From NCBI GenBank assembly GCA_026393475.1, contig JAPLAA010000090.1, forward strand, positions 1-44,227: 44,227 nt of DNA, in the 5' to 3' direction. This stretch comes from Actinomycetota bacterium (GTDB lineage Bacteria; Actinomycetota; Acidimicrobiia; Acidimicrobiales; Ilumatobacteraceae). This document shows, piece by piece, positions 7,974 through 15,295 of the stretch (the first letter of the stretch is position 1; each line of letters begins with the position of its first letter). The translations under genes and the position numbers were made by a program. The notes under the pieces were generated by a model. The model saw nothing but the letters and a program-made list of their open reading frames with translations, was not told where the DNA came from and ran no database searches.

Positions 7974-9122
7974 ATGGGTGATGTCGACGTGTCGGTGCAG
8001 GGGACCTGCGATCCGCGGTTCGAGGCGATGCGGGGGATCCTGCAGGCGAACATCGATTCGGGTGCCGATCTGGGCGCCTCGGTCGCCGTCGTGATCGACG
8101 GCCGGAACGTCGTCGACATGTGGGGCGGCTGGGCCGACCACGACAAGACGGTCGCGTGGCAGGCCGACACGATCGTGAACGTGTGGTCGACCACCAAGAC
8201 GATGATGGCCGTCAGCGCGCTCGTGCTGATGGAGCGCGGCGAGCTCGACCCGTACCAGAAGGTGGCCCACTACTGGCCGGAGTTCGCCCAGAACGGCAAG
8301 CAGGACATCGAGGTGCGCCACCTGCTGTCGCACACCTCGGGCGTGTCCGGCTGGGCGCAGCCGGTGCAGGTGTCCGACATCTACGACTGGGAGAAGTCGA
8401 CGTCGATGCTCGCCGCCCAGGCACCGTGGTGGGAGCCCGGCACGGCATCGGGCTACCACGCGCTGAACCAGGGCCACCTCGTCGGCGAGGTCATCCGCCG
8501 GATCACGGGTCTCAAGCTCGGCGAGTTCTTCGCGGCCGAGATCGCCGGCCCGCTCGGCGCCGACTTCCACATCGGACTGTCACCGGACGAGTTCCATCGT
8601 GTGTCGCCGGTGGTGCCGCCGCCGCCGCTGCCGATCGACCTCGCGACGCTCGACTTCGACAGCCCGATGGCGAAGACCTTCACCGGCCCCGCGCCCGACG
8701 CCAGCGAGTGCTGGACGAGCGAATGGCGTCAGGCCGACATCGGTGCGGCCAACGGCCACGGCAACGCCCGGTCGGTCGCCCGCGTGCAGTCGATCATCAC
8801 CAACGGCGGCGAGGTCGACGGCGTGCGGCTGCTGTCGCCCGCCACGATCGACCGCATCTTCGACGTGCAGAGCGACAACGTCGACATGGTGCTCGGCGTG
8901 CCCGAGCGGTTCGGTCTCGGCTACGGCCTGCCGTGCGAGGGCATGCCGTTCCCGCTCGACGCGAAGATCTGCTTCTGGGGCGGCTGGGGTGGCTCGATGA
9001 TCATCAACGACATCGAGCACGGCATGACCGTCGCCTACATGATGAACCGCATGGATGCCGGCCTGGTCGGCGACATGCGCGGCTTCGAACTGCTCGCCGC
9101 CGCGTTCGCCGCCGTCAGCTGA
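7974..9122 (+). CDS. Serine hydrolase of the beta-lactamase class C / family VIII esterase fold
   Basis: A 382-residue protein of the beta-lactamase-related family; most non-resistance members are carboxylesterases or peptidase-like hydrolases. The nucleophile motif SxxK is STTK (Ser72-Lys75) in NVWSTTKTMM, followed by HLLSHTSGVSGW. A Tyr (Y161 in GYHALNQGH) sits where the catalytic tyrosine is expected, and the C-terminus has FCFWGGWGGS-like residues (FWGGWGGS) in place of the KTG box. There is no signal peptide, so it acts in the cytoplasm and is unlikely to be a true beta-lactamase. A G-rich tract at 7958-7963 may be its ribosome binding site. It is convergent with the P450 gene. Confidence 0.88.
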   Translation: MGDVDVSVQGTCDPRFEAMRGILQANIDSGADLGASVAVVIDGRNVVDMWGGWADHDKTVAWQADTIVNVWSTTKTMMAVSALVLMERGELDPYQKVAHYWPEFAQNGKQDIEVRHLLSHTSGVSGWAQPVQVSDIYDWEKSTSMLAAQAPWWEPGTASGYHALNQGHLVGEVIRRITGLKLGEFFAAEIAGPLGADFHIGLSPDEFHRVSPVVPPPPLPIDLATLDFDSPMAKTFTGPAPDASECWTSEWRQADIGAANGHGNARSVARVQSIITNGGEVDGVRLLSPATIDRIFDVQSDNVDMVLGVPERFGLGYGLPCEGMPFPLDAKICFWGGWGGSMIINDIEHGMTVAYMMNRMDAGLVGDMRGFELLAAAFAAVS

Positions 9123-9149
9123 GCGTTGGCGCGAGCGGCGCCGGTCGAG

Positions 9150-10364
9150 TCAGCTGGGGCCGAACGCGATCGGCATGTGCGCCGGTCCGAAGATGCCCAC
9201 ACCGTCGGGCTTCCACGTGATCTCGCCGTCGATGCGCAGGTTCGGCATCCGCTGCGCGAGCAGGGGGAGCGCCTCCTGCAGCTCGGCGCGGGCGAGCGAG
9301 GCACCCAGGCAGTAGTGGATGCCCGACCCGAACGTCAGCTGCGGCTGCTCGGAGGCCGGCTTGGTGATGTCGAACGTGTCGGGGTCGGGGAAGACGTCGC
9401 CCTGGCGGTTCGCGTCGGCGATGCCGATCGACATGAACGTGCCCGGCGGGAACACCACGTCGCGGTACTCGATGTCGCAGCTGGCGAACCGGGCGGTGCC
9501 ACGCACGGCCCCGAAATAGCGCATCGACTCCTCGACCGCCCGTCCGGCGAGCTCGGGCCGTTCCGCCAGCAATGCCCACTGTTCGGGGTGCTGGGCGAAC
9601 ATCGCCACGGCGCAGCCCAACTGGTTGCGGGTCGTGTCGGTGCCGGCGACGATCACGGCGTTCACCATCATCACGAGTTCGTCGTTGGTGAGCTTGTCGC
9701 CGGCCTCCTCGGCGGCGATCAGATCGGTGAGGAGGTCGTCGGCCGGCTTCGAGCGGCGCTCGGCGATCAGCTCGCGGGTGTACGCGTCCATCTCGTCCTG
9801 AGCGTTCATCACGAGGTCGATCTTGTCGGCCAGGTCGGCCGAGAAGACCTCGAGGATGTCGGTCGCGAGTCGGCTGAACAGCTGCCAGTCGCTCTTGGGT
9901 GCGCCGAGCAGCTCGCAGATGATCGGGATCGGGTACGGCTCGGTGATGTCGGCGACGAAGTCGGCGCGGCCCGTCGCGGCGACCGGGTCGATCAGGCTGT
10001 TCATCACGTCGCGCATGAACGGGCGCAGACGGTCCGCGGCGCGGGGATTGAACGCCGGGGCCACCAGTCGGCGGAGGCGCACGTGCTCGTCGCCCTCGGT
10101 CGACAGGATGCTGCCGCGCTGGCGGGCGAGGAAGTCGGCACGGGTGATGCCCATCAGCTCGGGGATGCGGGCCGACGCGGAGTGCCAGCGCTTGTCGCGC
10201 AGGATCCCGACCGCGTCCTCGTAGCGCAGCACCCCGTAGCCGATCAGGTTGCGGACCAACCAGGTGTCCTGGGGCAACGCCGCGCGCATCGCCATGCGCT
10301 GCTCGAAGGTGCCCTCGTCGAACCCGATCTCGGGGAGGTCCAGTTCAGCTGCCGGTGTCGCCAT
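9150..10364 (-). CDS. Cytochrome P450
   Basis: A soluble 404-residue P450 monooxygenase. All three signatures are present: the I-helix oxygen-binding AGTDTTRNQ, the K-helix ExxR in EESMR, and the heme loop FGSGIHYCLGASLARAE with the thiolate Cys352. The C-helix region TEGDEHVRLRRLVAPAF is also typical. It needs a ferredoxin and reductase, none of which is encoded nearby. The substrate is unknown. ATG 10364 is supported by a TACGGT box 6 nt upstream. It lies 23 bp after the ald gene on the same strand, and that gap contains its own -10 box, so it may be transcribed separately as well as with ald. Confidence 0.93.
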   Translation of the reverse strand: MATPAAELDLPEIGFDEGTFEQRMAMRAALPQDTWLVRNLIGYGVLRYEDAVGILRDKRWHSASARIPELMGITRADFLARQRGSILSTEGDEHVRLRRLVAPAFNPRAADRLRPFMRDVMNSLIDPVAATGRADFVADITEPYPIPIICELLGAPKSDWQLFSRLATDILEVFSADLADKIDLVMNAQDEMDAYTRELIAERRSKPADDLLTDLIAAEEAGDKLTNDELVMMVNAVIVAGTDTTRNQLGCAVAMFAQHPEQWALLAERPELAGRAVEESMRYFGAVRGTARFASCDIEYRDVVFPPGTFMSIGIADANRQGDVFPDPDTFDITKPASEQPQLTFGSGIHYCLGASLARAELQEALPLLAQRMPNLRIDGEITWKPDGVGIFGPAHMPIAFGPS

Positions 10365-10370
10365 GCGCGC

Positions 10371-10376
10371 ACCGTA
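10371..10376 (-). promoter_or_regulatory. Leaderless-type -10 box (TACGGT) of the P450 gene
   Basis: On the minus strand TACGGT lies 6 nt before the ATG at 10364, within the 23-bp gap after ald. No ribosome binding site is visible. Confidence 0.5.
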
Positions 10377-10387
10377 ACGCGATGCGA

Positions 10388-11530
10388 TCAGGCCAGTGCG
10401 ACGGAGGGGTCGACGAACGGCGTGCCGAGGAAGTCGGCGACCGGCGCATTGGTGACGTGACCGGCGAAGGTGTTGAGGCCGAGCGCGAGCGCCGCTTCGC
10501 GCGCACACGCACCACGAACCCCGAACTGGGCGAGTTCGATCTGGTACGGCAGCGTCGCGTTCGTGAGCGCGTAGGTGCTCGTGTGCGGCACGGCACCCGG
10601 CATGTTGCCGACGGCGTAGTGCAGCACGCCGTGCAGGAAGTACACGGGATCGTTGTGCGTCGTCTCGTGGATCGTCTCGATGCAGCCCCCCTGGTCGATG
10701 GCGACGTCGACGATGACCGCACCCGGCTTCATGGTGCGCACCATGTCCTCGGTGACCACGACCGGCGCCCGGCCACCGGCCACGAGCACGGCGCCGATCA
10801 CCAGGTCGGCGTCGGCGATGTTGCGCTCGAGCGCACCGCGGTTCGACGCCAGGGTGACGATGCGGCCCTTGTTGATCTGGTCGACCCAGCGGAGGCGGTC
10901 GAGGTTCTTGTCGAAGAGCACGACCTCGGCCTCCATGCCCGCCGCGATCCATGCCGAGTTCCAGCCGACGTTGCCGGCGCCGAGCACGACGACCTTCGCC
11001 GGTTGCACGCCGGGTGCGCCGCCCATCAGCACGCCGCGTCCGCCGTTGTGGCGCTCGAGGTAGTGGGCGCCCATCTGTGGTGCGAGGCGGCCGGCGACCT
11101 CGCTCATCGGGGCGAGGAGGGGGAGCGCGCCGTTCGGCAGCTGCACGGTCTCGTACGCGACCGAGGTGCACTTCGACGCGACAAGGGCGGCGGCCACCTC
11201 GGGGTACGCCGCGAGGTGGAGGTAGGTGAACAGGGTGAGGTCCTCACGGAGGAAGCCGAACTCCTCTGCCTTGGGCTCCTTCACCTTCACGACCATCTGC
11301 TGGGCCCAGGCGTCGGCCGCGGTGGGGACGATGTCGGCGCCGGCGGCGCGGTAGTCGTCGTCGGTGAAGCTGGCGCCCTCGCCTGCCCCGGTCTCGACGA
11401 ACACCGAGATGCCGAGACGTTCGAACTCGCGCACGCCGTCGGGGGTCATCGCGACCCGGTGCTCCGCGGTCTTGATCTCCTTGGGGACGCCGACGGTGCT
11501 GATCGCCGGCTGGGCAGGTGCGTTGGTCAT
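10388..11530 (-). CDS. ald: Alanine dehydrogenase
   Basis: Catalyses the reversible NAD-dependent deamination of L-alanine to pyruvate and ammonia in the cytoplasm. At 380 residues it is slightly longer than the usual 371 because of an N-terminal TNAPAQPA extension. Diagnostic segments: STVGVPKEIKTAEHRVAMTP, the substrate-site lysine in VVKVKEP, the catalytic His in YLHLAAYP, the nucleotide-binding GAGNVGWNSA, and GNMPGAVPHTSTYALTNATL near the end. It is divergent from an Lrp/AsnC gene across 62 bp. This is the same arrangement as mycobacterial ald and its activator AldR, so alanine-responsive control is likely. Confidence 0.94.
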   Translation of the reverse strand: MTNAPAQPAISTVGVPKEIKTAEHRVAMTPDGVREFERLGISVFVETGAGEGASFTDDDYRAAGADIVPTAADAWAQQMVVKVKEPKAEEFGFLREDLTLFTYLHLAAYPEVAAALVASKCTSVAYETVQLPNGALPLLAPMSEVAGRLAPQMGAHYLERHNGGRGVLMGGAPGVQPAKVVVLGAGNVGWNSAWIAAGMEAEVVLFDKNLDRLRWVDQINKGRIVTLASNRGALERNIADADLVIGAVLVAGGRAPVVVTEDMVRTMKPGAVIVDVAIDQGGCIETIHETTHNDPVYFLHGVLHYAVGNMPGAVPHTSTYALTNATLPYQIELAQFGVRGACAREAALALGLNTFAGHVTNAPVADFLGTPFVDPSVALA

Positions 11531-11555
11531 GGCGACATCATCTGCTCGAAGAAAC

Positions 11556-11567
11556 CGTTGATCAACG
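11556..11567. promoter_or_regulatory. Palindrome CGTTGATCAACG between ald and its AsnC-type regulator
   Basis: A perfect 12-bp palindrome lies midway in the 62-bp divergent gap, 26 bp from each start codon. Its place and symmetry suit an operator of the adjacent Lrp/AsnC protein. The binding assignment is inferred. Confidence 0.5.
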
Positions 11568-11592
11568 CACTGTTCCGGTCCAAGATGGACGA

Positions 11593-12039
11593 ATGGCCGA
11601 CGAAACACTGGCGATCGACACCATCGACCGACGAATCGTCGACGAACTGCAACGCAACGCCCGGATCAGCTGGCGCGAACTGGGGGAGCGGGTGCACCTG
11701 GCCCCGAGCTCGGTGGCCGACCGCGTGCGTCGCCTCGAAGAGCGCGGCCTCATCCGCAGCTACGCGGCCCAGGTCGATCCCGCCGCGTTCGGGCGGACGG
11801 TGCGGGCGGTGATCGACGTCGGGCTGCCACCGGGCGACGACCCGGCGCCGTTCGAGGCCCTGCTCGCCGGTCGGGAGGAGGTGGCCTTCGCCGCCTACGT
11901 CACCGGCCCCAGCGACTACACGATCGTGGTCGACTGCGCCGGCGCCGCCGGCCTCGACACCTTCATCCGCTGGCTGAAGGCCGACGCCGGCGTGGCCCGC
12001 ACCGAGAGCCGCTTCGTCCTGCGCCCCCTGATCGGCTGA
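11593..12039 (+). CDS. Lrp/AsnC family regulator, probable AldR
   Basis: A 148-residue feast/famine regulator. The N-terminal winged helix is clear (IDTIDRRIVDELQRNARISW, then APSSVADRVRRLEERGLIRSY), followed by a RAM effector domain with FAAYVTGPSDYTIVVDC. It is divergent from ald, which in mycobacteria is controlled by AldR, an Lrp/AsnC protein that responds to alanine; the same role is inferred here. ATG 11593 is chosen because the helix-turn-helix begins right after it. No strong ribosome binding site is visible. Its stop codon runs into the first copy of a 54-bp repeat. Confidence 0.87.
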   Translation: MADETLAIDTIDRRIVDELQRNARISWRELGERVHLAPSSVADRVRRLEERGLIRSYAAQVDPAAFGRTVRAVIDVGLPPGDDPAPFEALLAGREEVAFAAYVTGPSDYTIVVDCAGAAGLDTFIRWLKADAGVARTESRFVLRPLIG

Positions 12040-12091
12040 GCGAGCGGTGTTGTCCGGGTGCTCACTCGGGGTTCAGTGAGCACCCCAGGTG
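12038..12091. repeat. 54-bp direct repeat, copy 1
   Basis: Identical over 54 bp to 12103-12156, at a 65-bp period. It begins inside the stop codon of the first AsnC-type gene. Each copy contains an 11-bp inverted repeat. Confidence 0.9.
12056..12085. terminator. Hairpin, first copy, between convergent AsnC genes
   Basis: GGGTGCTCACT (12056-12066) and AGTGAGCACCC (12075-12085) form a perfect 11-bp stem with an 8-nt loop. There is no T-tract, but the position between convergent genes suggests a bidirectional transcription stop. Confidence 0.5.
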
Positions 12092-12102
12092 CCTGGCGAG
12101 CG

Positions 12103-12156
12103 GAGCGAGCGGTGTTGTCCGGGTGCTCACTCGGGGTTCAGTGAGCACCCCAGGTG
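12103..12156. repeat. 54-bp direct repeat, copy 2
   Basis: Second copy of the repeat at 12038-12091. It includes the stop codon (12138-12140) and last codons of the convergent AsnC-type gene, which suggests that this is the original and copy 1 a tandem duplicate. Confidence 0.9.
12121..12150. terminator. Hairpin, second copy
   Basis: The same 11-bp stem and 8-nt loop as at 12056-12085, here overlapping the 3' end of the minus-strand AsnC-type gene. Confidence 0.45.
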
Positions 12157-12596
12157 AACGTCTGTTTCACGAGGTCGAGGTAGATGAAGGTCTCGGTGCT
12201 CACGACGCCCTCGACGCGGCGGATGCGGTTGGTGAGGTCGAGCAGGTCGGCGTCGTCGCTCACCACCACCTCGCACATCAGGTCGAACGACCCGGCCGTC
12301 ACCACCAGGTAGTCGATGTCGGTCATCTGCTGGAGCGCCTTGGCGATCCCGTCCGAGGGGCCTTCCGTGCGCACGCCGATCATCGCCATCCGCCGGTACC
12401 CGATCGACAACGGGTTCGTGACCGCCACGACCTGCATGATCCCGGCGTCGAGCAGCCGCTGCACCCGCTGGCGCACGGCGGCCTCCGACAGCCCGACCGC
12501 AGCTGCGAGGCGCGTGTACGGCGCTCGACCGTCGGCCTGGAGGCGTTCGATGATCGCTCGATCGACGTCGTCGAGCACATTGGGGGCGCGGTTCAT
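12138..12596 (-). CDS. Lrp/AsnC family transcriptional regulator next to the polyamine transporter
   Basis: A 152-residue Lrp/AsnC protein: winged helix (VLDDVDRAIIERLQADGRAPY, then LSEAAVRQRVQRLLDAGIMQV), then the RAM domain (YLVVTAGSFDLMCEVVVSDD) expected to bind a small nitrogenous ligand and set the oligomer. It is divergent from the polyamine-type ABC operon across 247 bp that hold an 11-bp inverted repeat, so it probably controls that operon and itself. Its C-terminus (TFTWGAH) is encoded within the second 54-bp repeat copy. The ATG at 12596 starts close to the helix-turn-helix as the family requires. Confidence 0.88.
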   Translation of the reverse strand: MNRAPNVLDDVDRAIIERLQADGRAPYTRLAAAVGLSEAAVRQRVQRLLDAGIMQVVAVTNPLSIGYRRMAMIGVRTEGPSDGIAKALQQMTDIDYLVVTAGSFDLMCEVVVSDDADLLDLTNRIRRVEGVVSTETFIYLDLVKQTFTWGAH

Positions 12597-12629
12597 CGCT
12601 GCGAATACTGTCGGTCGACCTCACCTCGT

Positions 12630-12677
12630 GCAAGGGAATCCGTCGCGAAACGCGCCGTTCATGATCGATTCCCTTGC
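12630..12677. promoter_or_regulatory. Large inverted repeat, probable AsnC operator
   Basis: GCAAGGGAATC (12630-12640) is repeated as its exact reverse complement GATTCCCTTGC (12667-12677) with 26 bp between. The arm centres are 37 bp apart, about 3.5 helical turns. The spacer holds a CGCG-AAA-CGCG palindrome. It lies 34 bp from the AsnC start and 167 bp from the ATPase start. Widely spaced half-sites suit the oligomeric Lrp/AsnC family; binding is inferred. Confidence 0.55.
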
Positions 12678-12790
12678 GCGTTGCTTCCGATCCGTGCCAG
12701 CGTTGCGCCCGCATGGGTCGACCCGCTGAGTCAAGACATGGTCAACAGCGTGGTAGAACGTGCGCGAACGGCCTGCTCCTGCAGCCGACG

Positions 12791-12804
12791 CCACCGCGTG
12801 CGGT
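12791..12804 (+). repeat. Small hairpin in the polyamine operon leader
   Basis: CACCGC-GT-GCGGTG is a perfect 6-bp inverted repeat 40 bp before the GTG start of the ATPase gene and upstream of its GGGGGAG ribosome binding site. It may affect translation of the leader or be incidental. Confidence 0.35.
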
Positions 12805-12843
12805 GGCGCCCACATCGACGGTGAACTCGGGGGAGTTGGGATC

Positions 12844-13992
12844 GTGACTGCAACCAAATCGGTCGTGAACACGGCGTTCGGTGTGCGCGGCAGCGTCGAG
12901 CTGACCGACGTCACCAAGCGATTCGGCACGATGGTCGCGGTCGACAAGCTCAACCTCACGGTCGAGCCCGGCGAGTTCCTGTCGCTGCTCGGACCCAGCG
13001 GTTGTGGCAAGACCACCACGCTGCGCATGCTCGCCGGATTCGAGCAACCCGACGAGGGCTTCATCCGGATCAGCGGCGAATACGTGCAGGGCGTGCCGCC
13101 GTACAAGCGCGACGTCAACACCGTGTTCCAGGCGTACGCCCTGTTCCCGCACATGACCGTCGCCGAGAACGTGGCCTACGGGCTGCGCCAGAAGGGCGTC
13201 AACAAGTCCGAGATCTCGGCCCGGGTCGCCGAGGCGCTCGCGATGGTGAAGATGAGCAAGCTCGCCGAGCGCAAGCCCAAGCAGATGTCGGGTGGCCAGC
13301 AGCAGCGCGTCGCGGTGGCCCGAGCGCTCGTCAACCGCCCGAGCGTGCTGCTCCTCGACGAGCCGCTCGGCGCCCTCGATCGCAAGCTGCGCGAGGAGAT
13401 GCAGATCGAGCTCAAGCTCCTCCAGAGTCAGCTCGGCATCACCTTCATCTTCGTCACCCACGACCAGGAGGAGGCCATGGGCATGAGCGATCGCATCGCG
13501 ATCATGCTCGACGGCCACATCGAGCAACTCGCCGACCCCGAGACCGTGTACGAGCGGCCGGCGTCGGCGTTCGTCGCGGGCTTCATCGGTCGCAACAACT
13601 TCTGGCGGGGCACCTCCAACGGCGCCGGCGTCCGCGCCAGCGACGGCACCGTCTTCGTCAGCTCCACGCCCGAAGAGCGCGTCGCCGCCGGCGATGCGGC
13701 GCTCGCTGCCGTGCGGCCGGAGTGCATCCAGTTGTCGTCGGAGAACCCCGGTGGCGAGGCGAATCGGGTCTCCGGGGCCGTGGCGAGTGTGTCGCACTAC
13801 GGCGACACCTTGCAGTTCGTCGTGCGCACCGAAGAGCGCGACATCATCGCGCTGCTCCCTCGCCAGACGGCACCGAAGCTCTCGCTGGGCGAGGTCGTCT
13901 GGTGCCACTGGAGTGCAGCCGACGTCTATCAGTTCTCGGCCGACCAGGCGGATCTCGTGATCGTCGAGCCGGCCGCAGAGACCAGCAGCTGA
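12844..13992 (+). CDS. potA: Polyamine ABC transporter ATP-binding protein
   Basis: A 382-residue ATPase of a spermidine/putrescine-type importer (E. coli PotA has 378). The ABC domain has Walker A GPSGCGKTT, Q-loop FQAYALFPHM, signature MSGGQQQRVAVARAL, Walker B LLLDEPLGALD and the H-loop FVTHDQEEAMGMSDR. The C-terminal TOBE-like part includes AAVRPECIQL and VSHYGDTLQFVV. The GTG at 12844 is chosen because a GGAG lies 9 nt before it; the longer frame to 12760 shows no family similarity. It leads the transporter operon and is divergent from an AsnC-type regulator across an inverted repeat. Confidence 0.92.
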   Translation: MTATKSVVNTAFGVRGSVELTDVTKRFGTMVAVDKLNLTVEPGEFLSLLGPSGCGKTTTLRMLAGFEQPDEGFIRISGEYVQGVPPYKRDVNTVFQAYALFPHMTVAENVAYGLRQKGVNKSEISARVAEALAMVKMSKLAERKPKQMSGGQQQRVAVARALVNRPSVLLLDEPLGALDRKLREEMQIELKLLQSQLGITFIFVTHDQEEAMGMSDRIAIMLDGHIEQLADPETVYERPASAFVAGFIGRNNFWRGTSNGAGVRASDGTVFVSSTPEERVAAGDAALAAVRPECIQLSSENPGGEANRVSGAVASVSHYGDTLQFVVRTEERDIIALLPRQTAPKLSLGEVVWCHWSAADVYQFSADQADLVIVEPAAETSS

Positions 13993-14021
13993 ACAACTGC
14001 TCCCCACGTGAAGGAGAATCC

Positions 14022-15290
14022 ATGACCAACCGCCCCGAACCACTCAGGATCCTGGCTCCCACCAGCTTCCGCCAGGCGCTCTCGCGCCGCTCGTTCCTGC
14101 AGCTCGGTGGTGCCGCCGCCGGCGTCGCCTTCCTCGCCGCATGCGGCAGCTCCGAGAGCGATGACAGCTCTGGCAGCGAGTCGACGACGGCGGGAACGTC
14201 CGGGGCCACGAGCGGGTCGACCGCCGGCGGAGCCAGCGTGCTGGGGAACTACAGCAACGTCATCAATCAGTCGTCGGGCACCCTGTCGATGTACACCTGG
14301 GGCGACTACAACGACCCCGAGATCGTGGGCGCGCTGGCCGAGGCCGCGCTCGGCGTGTCCATGAAGGTCGACTACTACGGCAGCAACCAGGACCTCATCA
14401 CCAAGCTGTCGGCCGCCAACGGCTCGAGCGGCTTCGACATCGTGGTCCCCACCGGTCCGTACGTGCCGATGATGATCGAGCTCGGACTCCTGCAGAAGTT
14501 CGACAAGACGCTGCTCCCCAACATCGTCAACGTCGACCCGCTGTATCTCGGTCAGGCGTGGGACCCGGCCAACGAGTACAGCGTGTGCAAGGACTGGGGA
14601 TCCACCGGGTACATGTGGAACAAGGCGGTGCTCGGACGCGACATCACCTCGTGGGCCGACTTCATCGCCACGACCCAGAACGAAGCGAGCGGCCAGACCT
14701 CGGTGCTCGACTCGCCGAACAACGTCACCGGCATGTACTTCTGGGCCAACGGCATCGACTGGACGACGGAGAAGACCGAGGATCTCGATGCCTGCGAGAA
14801 GTTCCTGGTCGACGAATTCGCCCAGAACATCAAGGCGTTCGACAGCTATCCCTCCACGAAGATCGCCGAGGGTGCCTACACGTCGTCGATGATCTGGAAC
14901 GGTGACGCCCGCCAGGCGTTCGTGCGCATCGAAGAGGCTGGTGGCGACCCCACCGAGTGGGCATGGGCGCTCGGCAGTCCCACCACTGAGTTGTGGATGG
15001 ACAACTACGCGATCGCGACCGGCTCCCCGAACCCGGAAGCCGCGCATGCGTGGATCAACTGGGTGCTGACGCCCGAGATCTCGATCAAGGATCTCAACTA
15101 CCACGGCTACCACAGCGGCATGAAGGACATCGACAAGCTCCTCGCCGAGCTCGTGCCCGATCTCGTCAACGGCAACATGATCTTCTTCGCCGATGACGAG
15201 GTTGCGACGATGCGCACCGGCGCCGTGAACACGGCCGAGGACCGCATCGTCGACATCATGAACAAGGTCAAGGCCAAGGCCGGAGGCTGA
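14022..15290 (+). CDS. potD: Polyamine ABC transporter substrate-binding lipoprotein
   Basis: A 422-residue extracytoplasmic binding protein of the PotD/PotF class. The N-terminus has a twin-arginine signal (SRRSFLQL, Arg22-Arg23) ending in a lipobox FLAAC with Cys41, so it is predicted to be exported folded by Tat and lipid-anchored. A Ser/Thr/Gly-rich tether follows (about 42-70). The mature domain shows LSMYTWGDYNDPEIV and GFDIVVPTGPYVPMMI, typical of polyamine binders. The final ligand, putrescine, spermidine or another cation, cannot be read. AAGGAGAAT precedes ATG 14022. It is longer than E. coli PotD (348) because of the tether and a longer signal. Confidence 0.9.
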   Translation: MTNRPEPLRILAPTSFRQALSRRSFLQLGGAAAGVAFLAACGSSESDDSSGSESTTAGTSGATSGSTAGGASVLGNYSNVINQSSGTLSMYTWGDYNDPEIVGALAEAALGVSMKVDYYGSNQDLITKLSAANGSSGFDIVVPTGPYVPMMIELGLLQKFDKTLLPNIVNVDPLYLGQAWDPANEYSVCKDWGSTGYMWNKAVLGRDITSWADFIATTQNEASGQTSVLDSPNNVTGMYFWANGIDWTTEKTEDLDACEKFLVDEFAQNIKAFDSYPSTKIAEGAYTSSMIWNGDARQAFVRIEEAGGDPTEWAWALGSPTTELWMDNYAIATGSPNPEAAHAWINWVLTPEISIKDLNYHGYHSGMKDIDKLLAELVPDLVNGNMIFFADDEVATMRTGAVNTAEDRIVDIMNKVKAKAGG

Positions 15291-15295
15291 CCTTC

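Noticed and set aside
7248..8570. Upstream extension of the LLM gene frame on the minus strand
   Set aside because: Only the part up to 7247 matches the family. The rest lies antisense to GNAT and esterase and is composition-driven.
7974..9122. Beta-lactamase resistance gene
   Set aside because: There is no signal peptide and no KTG box; the layout fits a cytoplasmic esterase.
9128..9142. GGCGC-N5-GCGCC hairpin between esterase and P450
   Set aside because: A 5-bp stem without a T-tract is expected by chance in such GC-rich DNA, though it is well placed between convergent genes.
10365..11171. N-terminal extension of the P450 frame
   Set aside because: It runs antisense-frame through ald, which is clearly coding on the same strand in another frame; the P450 family start is at 10364.
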